In this document: positions 34,501-48,276 of the stretch, piece after piece
Numbering within the stretch: the first letter of the stretch is position 1
Layout: the number at the start of each line of letters is the position of its first letter
Source: Metellina segmentata
Taxonomy: Eukaryota > Arthropoda > Arachnida > Araneae > Tetragnathidae
Reading direction: 5' to 3'
NCBI GenBank assembly: GCA_947359465.1
Contig: OX375880.1
Coordinates: 27,924,548 to 27,988,547 of the forward strand
DNA length: 64,000 bases
Made by a program: the position numbers and the translations under genes
The notes under the pieces: model-generated
What the model saw: the letters and a program-made list of their open reading frames with translations, nothing else
What the model was told of the DNA's origin: nothing
Database searches by the model: none

Positions 34501-37500
34501 TTAATGTTTACTTTTTAAATTTTATTTTGAATTCCTTTTTTTTTGTATTTGAGTTGACTGCGAGATGTTGCAGACATATTTGAGGATATTCCCAAGTATT
34601 ATAAATATGTGTTCTTTTTGTTAATAAATTATTATTGTCTTTGTCAATATCGTTGAAAGTCTTTTGTCGCATTATTCTATTTCACAATATGTTCAGGAAG
34701 TCGAAATTCAACACGTTTGAATGGATATGTACGAGTTTTTTTTCATAATTTTGCATTCGAATTTAATTTTGTTTGCATTATGTGTTCCGGTATATAACCT
34801 ATTGCAGAAATGTTACTTAGGAGTTAGATTTTAATGATATGTATTTCCGGCAAAATATCACAAGACATGGGTAATTTTGTAGCGGTATATGTATGTTCGA
34901 CCAACTTTCCTTAAATATTTGTGATTGAATACGCAATGATTTAAAGAATTGTTTCATACAAATAAATAAAATATACAAATCAAAACTTGTTTAATTACGG
35001 TGTGTAAAAAAGTTTTAAAAAAGCACTATTACACACCGCCGAGCGCTAGCCGGCGCAGCCTGGCTAGTTAATTTGAATTGAAATAAACAGATATCTGATG
35101 ATTCCTTAAGCAGGCTTAAAATAAAATACCACTTTTGATCAGTTTACGTATAATTGAACAGCTTTAAATGTGAGGAAAACATTAGCAATGATTGTAGCCT
35201 ACAGTTATAAAGTAGATGATAATATAAGATTAAAGAAATTGTAAATATATTTTAGATTTTGATAGGAAGTTAAATCTACAGGGAAAATCAGCATTTCTGC
35301 TTTCTCGTTGTCTCTCCTGATGATCCCCTTGAAATAGGTAGTTTGGCAATGGTTTTTGATTTTTCAAATGAATGAAAAATTTCATTTGTTCATGAAAATT
35401 TATAAGATGGAAAAATTCTTTTTACGTACAACACTTCAAAATCAGCAGTGTTCTGATTCACAACTTCCCCAATAAAATGAATTTTATGTTCCTTAAGGTG
35501 TTCTTCTTGAACTATAACATAATCACCATTGAGGATTATTGTTGTCTGCAGCAATGTCAGATTGCAATACTTAAAAAGACATGCTATCACTATCAGCATA
35601 AGATGGTGAATCTTCATCTTCTGTTGATGCTGATGATACCTCGGTAGACTTATGCCTCACGTTCACTTTGGCTCACTTCTTGGGAATTTCTTTTTTTTTA
35701 GGGTTTAGTGCTTTTTTCCCCTTCAATATTTCCTCTGTAATCATATTTTTAACTGGCGTATCGGTAAAGACCCAATATTTCACCCGTCATCTGCTGTGTT
35801 TCATCGTCATCACCGTTTTCTGCTGTGTTTCGGGTTGGGGCTCTAGTGAAAGACCTTACTTATAAAGGAGACACAATTTTGTTAGCTTGTGAATGTTTCG
35901 AAGAAATTTACAAAAGAAAATTACTAATCATGTAAAGAAAGATTGTAAACATCACATATAAAGATATGCAAGCATATATGAAGCTAAAGCTTTAGGAAAA
36001 ATAATCAATTTCTTTATGTTATCATTCACATTCATAATTAAAAATTTTTAAATAAAAAATCCAGAGCGATAAGAATAATAAAATTTACATTGTGAAACAT
36101 ATGCTTGTTTGTTATGTGTTAATTGGAAAAATTATGTATGTAACAGTGTGCACCATTTCATTCTGTATCACTGTACCTCCATCTGACATAGCTTGTAACA
36201 AAATTTTTTATGATTACATAATGTTAATTTAGATCATCCATTTTTATTCAACAGACCCTTAGCACAAATAGCTTTACTACTAAAATATTATTCATTACAA
36301 AATAAGCACCACTCATAAATAAAGAGACTTTAATTACAAACACAAAATTTTACTTTTAACAAAAAAAAATTTTGCTTACAGAAATGTAACTAATGATGCA
36401 AATTCTTCCAAAACACATGAACTTCTGGAAAAAATAAAGCTGACAAGATTGTAATCAAATTGAAGCTAATTTTGCTACCACTTTAAAATGAAATTCACTG
36501 TAACATTGTACCCCATGTAACACTGTGCCCCACCTATAGGTATTTTCATATTAAACAAAAGTAGGAAAAGGAAGCTATTTTCATATCGTATATAAACAGA
36601 TATTTTGAATTGCTTCTTTTTTAGCACTGTCAAACTATAAATTCGATTCATGTCCTGAATGAAATTAGTCTGTTTTCAGTTGTTATGGGAATACCTTGGT
36701 ATATATTTCATATCCACATTGTTTTTGTCTACCTTTGAAAAATGTTACATTCAATTAGGAAATCAGAAAAACGACATTGCACAGTTAAATTTTCCAAGCA
36801 AAATGTTTAACTTAGTATTTTGATTTTCAAAAGTTTCCTTCTTGAAAATGGCATAAAATTGATATCGGAATAACGCTTTTGAGTTAAATTGTTACTGTTC
36901 CGCTGAAACTTGCTCCGTGTTCACTAAATTGGTGTTCCCACAACTATTTTTTCGCTATATTTACTCTCTTAAAAATTAGAAATATTTTAACTGTTACATG
37001 CCAACTGTCCGAGAAAAATTGCTACGGGAAAAAGTTTAGTTCAAATTGGTGTTTCTATATGTTCTAAATTTTTACTTTTCGAAAAGGAATTCAATGCGCA
37101 GAAAAGATAAAACATGCATTTTTGAACAACATTTAAAAGTATATGAAGTGAAAGTATAAAATATCTTCGATGTGTTGATTAAAAAAATATTTTATTGAAT
37201 ATCAAAATTGTATTTTAAGTCATGAAAGAAATTATACGTCTTTTTAGAACTTCATTCTGTACTATATACAACAAACTACCGTTACATCGCACCTCGATAT
37301 ATTGCTCACATATCCGGTTACATCACTCAATTTTACTTTTCCTCTGATTAACTTTTAGTTTAACAGCAGAGGAAATCTCAATTTGTTTTTGAAGAAAAAA
37401 ATTATTTAAAAGTATTTGTTTAAAATGGCAACTTTTCTGACGCAATGAAAAATTTACATTTACAGACATAGTCATTTTAGAGAGTTGTATAGACCTCGAA

Positions 37501-40500
37501 TAAGAATTTTAAAAAATCGTTATTGATCTGCTCTTTTTGAAAATATTCTACCGTATTAGTTTTTACATAATTTTATATAAAAAACGCACAGTATTATGTA
37601 TAAGTTACGTTTTTTCTCTAATAAGCAAATTTTTCTCAGTCCGCAATATACTACCGTAGTTTCATCAATCAAAATTGTCCACTCTCATTGAATATTTAAA
37701 CCGTCGACAGACAAAAGAGCATAGTGAAAATTTTACTCACTTCACAAAAATAAAAATTCGATACGTCCTAACAGAATTTTCTTTTGTATAATGTTGGTAT
37801 CTATGCAGGAAGTAAGGTTACAATTTGGTTAAAAAATATAAGAATGAATAAGAAAATATAAGATCATAACGATTTATCCAGATTTTTTTTGATAGAAAAA
37901 AATCGAGACAGTATATTCAAGAATTAAAATAATTCAGTGACTAGTTAAGTACTGCGGATGAACGCTAATAAATGATAAAATTAAAGAAAATATAAAAACG
38001 AAGTCAATTTCTTTGCTTTAAAAAGCTACTATGAAAATATATATATATTGAAGATTGCAACATGTAACTAATAATGACTTTGATCGCTCTCTCCATCTTT
38101 GATAAGATTCTGTAATTCATAAAATGCATGAATCATTACTTAACAGATGTTTTCACATAAAACTTTTTAAAAGTAATCTTTACTTTGGTACAAAGTGAGA
38201 TACTGATGACTTCATGGGAAACATTTTATTTTGATTCAATTTAGAAAATAGAACATCCAGCCTTGTTAGCAGCAGTTGGTGGTAAAAACCTAATCTCGAC
38301 GCAGTGATGATTGATGAGGCACAGCCAATAAGCTTTAAAGATCATTTCAAAGAGGGGTGCCGAGGGTATGAACACTTTGAGGATATTTTCTATGACAAGC
38401 GCAAGATGAATGCATTCTGCTAAACGAGTTGGACTAATGCCATGAGGTGTATTTCATCGTAACAATGCACCACTTTCTTGAATGGAGGCGGTAGGAGATT
38501 TTAATAGCACCTTCGGTCAAAGATTGGGGATCCCACTGAAGTTAAGGTGAAGTAATCTAGCTTTACCAAATAAGATTTTCCGAAATTTTTTTTTGTTGAG
38601 ACAGTAGAGTGTAATGAAGTTCTTTAAGCTTCCAAATCACTGCTTCGTCAAGGAATTCTCTCAAGAAATATTCTTTCACTACGTATAGTCACTTAAAGTG
38701 CAAAAGATCGTTTGTCTAAAAGCTACATTTTTCAGGAGAGCAAAAAAAAAATAATAATAATAAAATAATAATAATCGTTTTACTTATGATTTGATTCTAC
38801 GGTGTCCTAAAAGTTCCCGTACTGACGATTCGTGAATTTACTATACAAAAACAACAAACTTTAAAACAATTATTTTTGCGCTAATGGTAAAAAGCACTTT
38901 TAACCTAACACAGGAAAAAAATGTGAACTTACATTTATAATAAATGTTCAAAATTTCCGCCCTTTTCTTGGAGGCAAAGATGAAGTCATTGGCGCATATT
39001 TTTAGAAACGCGTTTCAAAATTCTGGGAGGGACTTCTTGTATCCTTCGAGTAATGGCAATTTTCAAGTCATCTATTGTTTGAGGATTATCTTCATCAACT
39101 TTGTTCTTTAAATATCCCCACAGAAAAAAGTCAGGAATGCTCAGATCCAGGGGAACGAGGTGGCCAACGGTTTCTTGAGATGAGTCGATCGCAATAATAA
39201 GACCGCAATACCATCGGCAATAATAAATCCACTTCTCATTGTCCGGTGACTTTAGCTCTTGTAATATTTTTGCACGAAAATGCAAAGCTCTTAAAGCCTT
39301 ATGTATCGATCCCTGTGATGTGCCCATTTGTTGCGACAAACGCCTCACGGAATGATGAGTGATTGCAATATCCTCCGTTGAGTTTCTTGCACTAAGTCTG
39401 GTGAACGACTTTCGGTTTTCCACTCCGGTGTTTTGTGTTCCACCGAACCTGTCTCACGAAATCGCCGAAAGAGTTGAAACAGCGTATCATTACTCGGTAT
39501 TGCATCGTTTAGATCAGTGTTTCCCAACCTTTTTTGTGCTATGCCCCACCTAAGCCTTTCAAAAATTCTTATGCCCCCCCCTCCCCCACTCTCCCTCATG
39601 TAACATATACATAATTTTTAATAATAAAAAATTGAATTGTTCACTTAAGAAACTTAGGTTTTAGGAAGAAATCACTAGGAAATTGTTACGGAAACACAGT
39701 AAATAAATTTTCAAAACATATAATGAAAAACTGAAATTCAAATTCGAAATAATTTTAATAAAGATTTTTCTATAATAATTTAATATTTTAATTTAGTGAG
39801 ATCCTAGCGCTTGATGCTTGCTGCACAGAGATTTTATGTTAGATTCCAACTTGGTTAGCATCAGTCTCAAGTCTCCCCGTTGTGTTATATATAGACGATT
39901 TCTTTTTTTTTTTTACCAGTAAATCATTTACAGCACTAAATTCACAATCGGCGAAATATGAAGATGGAAACGGTAACAATAGTTTTCTTGAGAATTTGGT
40001 TGAATTTGGGTAGTTGATTTCTGTTTCCTCACAAAGCCATGCCATCGCTCCTTTTATATTAAATAAAGTTTTAACTGACTTATCATTTTGCATTCCTGCT
40101 AATTCTTCTTGATACTGCATATTTGATATATCAGACAAATCCACTAACATTGGCTGCATCATCCATGTTGGAAAATCAATTTGGTTTAAATCAGAAAATC
40201 TTTCTTTTAAATCAGCCGATAGAATTTTCAGATGATCGACAATAACAAGTAAAGCGGTATCATTTACTTCACATTTTTGGAGCCAATGAAACTGTTCAAA
40301 GTTTTTGTTGTTTATATATTGCTGACATAGCTCAATAAGGGTAATGAAACCAAATATCTTCGTTTTTGCATCAACACGAGTTTTATTTGTTCCTTGAAGT
40401 TGCTTATTTAATAGATTTCGTTTTTCAAAGATATCGGCTAAATTACTCACAAATGCTTTACCATCGACTGTTAACAGATACTTCATTTCAGGTTTGTCGA

Positions 40501-43500
40501 TTAAAAAATCACTAAGAGTATCAAATAGTTCCATAAATCTTTTCAAGCAGTTCCCTTTAGAGAGCCATCTTACTTCAGTGTGAAGTTAAAGTCTCACATG
40601 GTCTGCATTTTGTTCTTCACAAAATAGCTTGAAGAGACGCTCACATTTGGCATATTTTTTCCATTTGACAAATTTTTCAGGAAAATTATGATTCTAAAAT
40701 TAAAATAAATAAAAATAAAATAAAATACTTACCAATTTTTAAAATCAACGAGACTTTTACAGCAGTTTTTAAGGAGACCTATTTCAAATTAACACCAACT
40801 GAATGCTGCGAAACACTACAGAAGTTGCGACGGGCCATTCAGATGCGAACAACTGCGGATATTTTGGTCTCTTCAAACGAATTTATAATATTTATTGGAC
40901 GCAATTATTTAAGAATTTGCTTTTTTCTTTCAATTTTGGCACCGAAATCTAGCATTGCATTTAAATGGCCCGGAGCAAAAGGGCTAAACTCGTGTCGAGT
41001 CCATTTTCGAATTGCCCCCCTTAATAATCAAATTGCCCCCCTGTGGGGCGCGGGCCCCACGTTGGGAAACATTGGTTTAGATATTTATGTCGCCAAAATT
41101 CTTTACATCTTTCACGTGATTTACATTCAAAATAAGCCTCAAACAGCGCAATTCTCTGAATGCGTGATAAACTCATCTTACAATGAAAAACAAAATGACG
41201 TGGAACTTTATTATCGCACAACTTAAGCGCGAAAAAAATCCAAACGATAAATATTAAAGACTCGATAAAACTATAAGCAGACACTCTGTATTTTGTTATA
41301 TACGTTTGGTTGTAACTTTTATTGGATCAGCTGATGACATAAGAGATTTTGCCACCAGATGGAAATCACAAAATATGCCACATATAGCAAATGGAATTTT
41401 TGACTTACAACCTTTTACATTTTGAGTGACGATACATTTACAATTACATTTTACTATTGAGTAGATTTATTCATTTCTTATATTCGACTATTTTTTCGAT
41501 TCTTTCTAAATACGAAATTTCAGATTAATACCCTTAAGTTTATTTTTTGCAAGCAAATTATGCATTCGAATAATTCTTTGTATGAATTTTTAGTTTTTTA
41601 TTTGTTACCGTTTGGAACTTGAATGTTTCATCATACGAATATTCTGTTTTCTGTTCATATAAGTTATTACAACATGTGATTCTTTTACCTACAAACTATC
41701 AAGACAGGAATTTTTTGCCAATATAAATAAGTGATAGCGTTTTGGGGGCTCAACGTGTTTCTTGAACGTATTCCGAACGTGATTTTACTTTGTTTTTAAT
41801 ATTCAAATTAAGCAATTCGTCATTAAAAATTCAAAAAACTGAATTCCCAATTGAAAAAATGATGGTTGATTGGTTAGTGTCCATTAAAGAAAACAATAAA
41901 TGTTTCCAAATAGGGTTTAACCTACATTTTAAGGTACCCTTTATGCATGATTCAAGAACATTAGGATAGCGGAAGTAAAATCTTCGCATTCCGCTTGGTT
42001 TGTTTACACTCAAAATCCCTCTCACAGTAAATATTTATAAAACTTTCACATTCCTTTTGTACATTTAATATAATCTATCTACTTTATATTCCATTTTTTT
42101 CATTGCATAGCCAAATTTATTTGATATTTTTCTTAAATATTGTCAATTATAATGCTTTCAAACGAATTTTTTTATTGTAATATTTGTGAATATCTTTGGA
42201 AGATTTATTAGTTCTCAAACTTGGCAATTTCTCTTCCTATCTGGAAAATTCGAACACTAGTCTAGGAAACAATAAGTATATACCTGTGAGATGGGAAAAA
42301 ATATAAAATTAAGTACTTTTTGGAATTTCTACTGTGCAGATAAAATTTAAGGTAAGCAATAGTAAAAAAACTTCTAGAGTCTTTAGTTACTTGTGTATTC
42401 TACAAACTACTTCTCTGTGCTATAAACTACTACATTTTAGGTTACCAGACATAAAAATGAAAGTTTCTAGCATTTCAGCTTCTTCAATAAAACTCAATTG
42501 ATGGAGTTAATAAAAAATATTTCACATTAAAGCGGACAAATAAGCATTGTTAAACAAGTAATAACAAAGTTACAAATATAATAAAAGGCTTAAAAATTTG
42601 AGGACGCATGAGTTTTACGAACTGCCTTTAACGATTAAATCATTCTTTGTTGAAGATTTCTCGGAAGAATCTGGGCAATTTATAGTTCCCGGCAGAATCC
42701 GAACAACGCATTCCAGTTCTTAATGCCTGGTAAAAACCAAACTACTTACAACTCTTCAACACTGACTGCCATCATTCTTGCTCTTCCTTTCAGTAACCCT
42801 TTCTTATGTGAAAGTTCAAAGTTACGAGGTGTTGTCCTCGGTTCCATTTGGAATTGATCCCGGACCGTTACCATTTGATTGCCCGTTGTATTCTAGTGCA
42901 ACGTAAATTCAAAGCTACGTATCTACCCATTCTTATGAGAAATATTTTTTGGAACATCGCTGATACAGCAGGAATTCCTCATCATACGCTTATAGCAAAT
43001 CTTACTTTCTGTTAAATAATTATTGTACCATGATCTTTGTAATATCATAGTCATACACTCTCACACGCTTCACCGTGTTTCTTAGGATCTGAAACTTCCT
43101 TCAATTTTATTCTTTCTTTGTTCTAGTTATTATAATCTTTCAATGTTCGCGACAGTGTGAAAACCACGATAAAACCATAACATTTGAGAAAATATATTCA
43201 TAGAAAAAATCTTACATTTTAAGATTAAAAGATACAAATGGTCGGTTGGTGTGAAGTTTGCAGCATTAGACAAATATATGAGCAATCAAACGTGACAAGT
43301 TAGAACGTCAAGAAGCTCAAAGAATGACTAGATTATTTAAGGTCTGGGACGTAATTCCATAGGAGTTAAAAGGGTACAGCTACACTCTACGTTTATGAGC
43401 GATGGCAACGGCCTTGGCGATTTTTTGGCGCATTTCTAAAGTCGCCAAGAAAGAATTATTTCTTAACTCTTTTTCTGTCGCAAATTTTTTTCTTTTTACA

Positions 43501-46500
43501 ACACACTTTTTAAATACATTTCAGAACGTTTTAAAAAGTATATTTTTTAAAAACTTTCACAAAAAGTAGTAAGTTTAAGCACATATCAAAACATATTTGT
43601 GAACCAGCAGAGAAACTAAGCTACAAATGTTGGGTAAGAATACAGTGAAAATTATCAATTACACTAAATACAGTGGGCATGTTGAAAAAGAAAAAAATTT
43701 ACAAAAGAAAACAAAAGCAGGAAACAATACAACCTGATAACGTCAGAATTCGTTCGTAAAAAAATAATGAATACGAAAATGGTAAAAAAAAAACTAACTC
43801 TTAATCCTTTCAAGAAAACTATAAAAAAAAAAATTCCACAACTGTCAAAATACAAATAAATGGACCAATGGTATCACCGAAAACGATTTAAAAAGACCAA
43901 TGCAATCAAAGGAAATTTTTAAAAATAAAATAACCAATGGGAGGAAAGAAAAAATTTCAAACGAATCAATGAAATCAAACGACTTTAACGGATTTTGGAA
44001 GAACTTTCTAGAATATTCAAAATGAAAATTGAAAGTTTCGTTTACCGAGGTTGCCATGAAAACCACAACAAACGTAACGAAAGATGGGTTGCCTTAATTT
44101 ATCGTAACTCGCTACTAGAAGCGCGCCAAAAAAAATCGCCAAGCCGTTGCCATCACTCATAAACGTAGAGTGTAGCTGTACCGTTAAAAGTTTCCTTTAA
44201 ACTTAAAAGTGAAGACGTTTCAAGAAACAATAAATGGTTGTCAAACTTGCTTGTCGCACTTGCTTCATTGCTATTAAATATACAAGGCATTAAATTTAAA
44301 TATATATTTGAAGGGATTAATTAAATTCATGAACTAGTAAAAGCTTATTTTGAAGATTTATATGAGTATTTTAAATTTAGAATATTTTTTTAATCTGCTG
44401 TTCGTTTACTAAACTCCAACTGTCAAAAAGGACCTGTAGAAATGTTTAGTGCTTAGTAAAATTACTAAATATATCTGCATACCTAAAAATAAATTTATGG
44501 ATTGCCTTGACATCTTAATTGATTTCAATTTTCAAAATAATTAAAACAAATAGAAATATTTGTAAAATAACTAATTTTCCTTTTGTTAGTTATTCATTCT
44601 TCAATCGGCTACTTAACCTATACGAATTCAAGGCACTGCTGTATTCGGAAAGGGGGTTGTGTGTTTTCATTTAATTTCCATTTAATATTCTTCAGTTGAT
44701 TACCAACATCAAAAAGCATAATAAGGTTGAAAAATTTATAAAAATATAAAATGAACCAACTACTTTTTTTAAAACTTCCGTTCACTGTACATACAAACAC
44801 AAATACACACACAAACACTCGCATATACACGAAAATAAACATTGCCACACTTTTGATACTTGCTGTTCTATTAATATCTATTGTGAAAAAAAACTTTTGC
44901 CAGGATTTAGATGTGGACCGGACGAAAAACACCGGACATGGTCTAGAGCATTATGATTACGTATACAAATCTTATCACATTGAGTAGCACGCCATCAGGA
45001 GGTGTAGTATTCATGCACGTGCTTCTGTTTTTTTATCTCACAACTGGCTGAATAACCCGGTGTTACTCGGGTCGAAATGGTTAAATATTGATTGAAAAGT
45101 GGATTAGAATAATCACTTTTCTTATATAGAAAAATGCAATAATTTAATTTTAACGGAAAATACTTTTTATCTTTGTTTTAACTTTTTGTTAGCTTCTACA
45201 ATTTACTTCGGATGCAAATATATACATTTAATTCCTGAATAATATTTTACAATATGCAAGACAGAGTGAAACGAAAACATTCTGAAAAACGAAAGATGGG
45301 GAAAGTGTCGAATTTCGACTTCCTGAGCTGAAATAGAGCGATTCGAAGACAGACATTTGAAAAATATTGATATAAAGACGACAAATGATTTACGAAAATT
45401 AGTAATGCTCAAATATGACCGCGACATTTTCCTTTGTTAACTCAAATAAACAAACACGGTATTCTAAATCAAATTTATAAAATAAAACAATAATTATGGT
45501 TGGCCAAATCTTAAAGCAAAATTACGCTTTTATGATCAATGATTTTTTCGTTTGGGATTTTCGTGTTTCACTACAAAATGTAAGGTATGAAAATTTAATC
45601 TTTCAATTATTACTCAAACAAAGTTATGCTTATAGAGAAAAACGTGCGTCTGAAATAAGAACCATTGTATCCTTTCAGTTTCCAGTAGAACGTGTTTCCT
45701 TATTCATATCCATTTATTGCAGGAAAACAAACTTTATATTTTAAAATCGGGGCCTTGAGAGGCACTTTTAGGACTACCTGTGTGCCAATCTTCCTGAGTT
45801 GTAAGGGCTACAGATTGGCCTGAAGACAGGAAATTAATCTATGTTTCTAAAGTATAAGTGTACTAAATTTGGTGTGGTGTAATTTTATATATATGAGAGG
45901 GATTTTTTCATCGTAAACAAACAAACTAAAAGGAAGACTGACATTTTTCTTCCTGTTATTCACAAAAGCTCTCGCATAATACATGTCCTTAGAATACTTT
46001 AAAATGTAGCCTATCGCCGTTTCGGTGACGTTCTGGTGTTATTGACGTTGACCAATTGACTATCATATATCAATTCGGAATTCATATCAATCCGGAATTC
46101 ATTCTTTGGAATTTTTATTAACAAAGGTGATGAAGTCGTATTCGAAAAACAAACCAAGTAACGTCACATACGGAAAGCGTACAAGAAGAACGTCCTACCA
46201 CAGAAACGTTGCCTCCATCTACATTTAGCTTGATAGAAAAAGCCTCTCGTGCTACATTGTCGACATTTTGACTGTTAGAAATCATTCTTCACTGTTTCGT
46301 AGCATTTTGATGTAACTGCACATTCTACGACCTCTTAATTATAACCGGTATGTAACATTTCGAATGCACGTTTCGTGTACTCCCGGTAGCTATTCTTGGG
46401 TATCAGACAATGCTCTATAACTTTAAGTAGAAGTTTTGTCTATTTCGCTTTGTTGGTGAGTTTGTTTATTTAAATTTACAAGTTCTCTGCCATGATTACT

Positions 46501-48218
46501 CTGTTCGCAGCTGCGATTAGTTCTTTTGCTGTGAATCAGACGCAGTTTCTTCACTGTATACAAAATGTATTGGAATGGAACTTTCCGCATAAAGTTCTTG
46601 GGGTACTCAAGGTTTTCCCTAGAAATTCTGCATGTATATAAATAGATAGTATTTTCATACGGGTTATTACACCATTTATCAGCATGAAAATATATTATGT
46701 ACTAGATGCTAATAACATAAAGTCTTCTATCATAAAAACCAAAATAAAAATATATAGTTGCAGGGGGTACACGTGATTTTAAGTCAACGATGATACATAT
46801 GTGTGGTAGGTATTTAATTAACCCCAAACTGGAGCAACTACCGGGCTATTGACGATGCTTCGGGATCAAACCAGAAGGGAAACATCCGAGGACAGCAACA
46901 CATATTTTTCAACCACGGTCAGATGACGAGGTCACACCTGCGCTGTAACCCCACTCTTCAAACATCCACACCGTGGCAACGTGAGGACATTTGAGGTTAC
47001 GACAGATTTAATGCGCACCAGACCCCTTTGTACAAGACTGTCTTTTTGGATGGATTTGAACTCGCAACCCTCTGGTTGCTAATCCGTTACTTTTCCAACC
47101 AGGCTACCGCGGCTCTATACACATACAGCCGACCAACCGGTATAGTGGTTAAGGTGTTAGCCTCTAGATCGGAAGGTTCCTGGTTCGAATCCGGGTTCGG
47201 GCATGGATGTTTGTAAACGTATGGTGTAGAGGCGGCTGGTGCACCTTAAATCTGTCGTGGCCGAAAGTCCTCACGTTGGATTGGCGTGGAAGTTTGGAGA
47301 GTGGGGTGCCAGCTCAGGTGTTGCTTCGTCATCTGACCGTGGTTCAAAATTACGAAGTGTTGTCCTCGGACCTTTCCCTTAAGGGACTGATCCCGGACCG
47401 TCGTCAATAGCCCGTTGTGTTGCTCTAGTACGACGTTAACTAAAATTACCAATTACCTATACACATACATATGTGTGAGCATTTGATTAAAATAAGGATC
47501 TTCTAGATTTGTTGACAGTTCAAGAGAGGAGTGGTAGCAATGAATATGATTTTCCAAGGATAGGTAATTTGGTAATTTGTAATTAACGTCATACTAGAGC
47601 AACACAACGGGCTATTGACGACGTTCTGGGATCAATCCCTTGAATTTCCAAGGAATCCTTCCCGTACTATGATTTTGAAATTTTTACTTACTTTTTTACT
47701 TGAAGCTTGATCTCTCACATGGAGTGTACCATAAAGGGTCAAGGCTCCTTTAGTTATTTTTTTATTGATTATATTGGAGCAGTTACTACCTCAAATAAGT
47801 TATTTCAAATTCAACTGCAATTTAAAAACGATGAAGAACCATGAAATCATTAAATGAGGTTATAGTATTTAAATTTATTTTATATTTAACATGCCCACTG
47901 TATAATAGTGTAATTGATAAGTTTCAGGGTAGTATTCTTACCCAACATTCGCAGCTTAGTTTTTCTGCTGGCTCACAAATGTGTTTGAGCTCGCAACTTT
48001 TTGTGAAATTTTTAAAAAAATAATATTTTCAAAACATTCTTAAATGTGGGTGCAGCTAGAGTCTACGTTTATGAGCGGTGGCAACGGCCTTGGCGATTAT
48101 TTTGGCGAACTTATAAAGTCCGCAAGGAAATAATTATTTCAAAACTCTTTTTCTTTCACAAATATTTTCCTTTTTACAACACAAAATGAAAGCCTCAAAA
48201 ACACTTTTGAGAACGTTT

Positions 48219-48276
<58 letters not shown>

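Larger units (their letters stand above)
33990..36545. mobile_element. candidate DNA transposon with inverted subterminal motifs, split by a Helitron
   Basis: A GGGGYACRGTGTTACA-like motif occurs on the plus strand near the left (34025, 34174) and inverted near the right (36140, 36495, 36513). Between them is a DDE-transposase C-terminal remnant at about 35390-35800 on the minus strand. The Helitron at 34244-35067 interrupts it. No clean terminal repeats were found. Confidence 0.35.
38986..41176 (-). pseudogene. mariner-like transposase, split and deleted
   Basis: The N-terminal part (41176 downward) reads MSLSRIQRIALFEAYFECKS, an HTH-start signature. Past the hAT insertion it resumes with DAIPSNDTLFQLFRRFRETG and, after a frameshift near 39365, VRRLSQQMGTSQGSIHKALR. 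The end has DFFLWGYLKNKVDEDNPQTI followed by IDDLKIAITRRIQEVPP. The catalytic core between KSPDNEKW and the DFFLWG motif is largely deleted, so the copy was dead independently of the hAT insertion. Confidence 0.75.
38798..41290 (-). mobile_element. mariner-like element interrupted by a hAT element
   Basis: Minus-strand mariner-type transposase coding is found on both sides of the hAT at 39515-41074. The N terminus is at 41176-41083 and the rest is at 39506-38986. Outer ends are read as tacggtgtcc (38798) and ...gacactctgta (41290), weak inverted repeats beginning at TA. Boundaries are tentative; the nesting is solid. Confidence 0.65.

Noticed and set aside
43375..44180. Tc1/mariner MITE with TA target duplication
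   Set aside because: First read as TA-flanked, but the perfect octamer gttaaaag outside GG/CC ends shows an 8-bp duplication instead.
44751..44987. 78-codon frame with a hydrophobic stretch, possible secreted peptide
   Set aside because: The frame passes through a CA-rich simple repeat (acacaaatacacacacaaac) and has no cleavage-site, Cys or amidation pattern of a peptide precursor.
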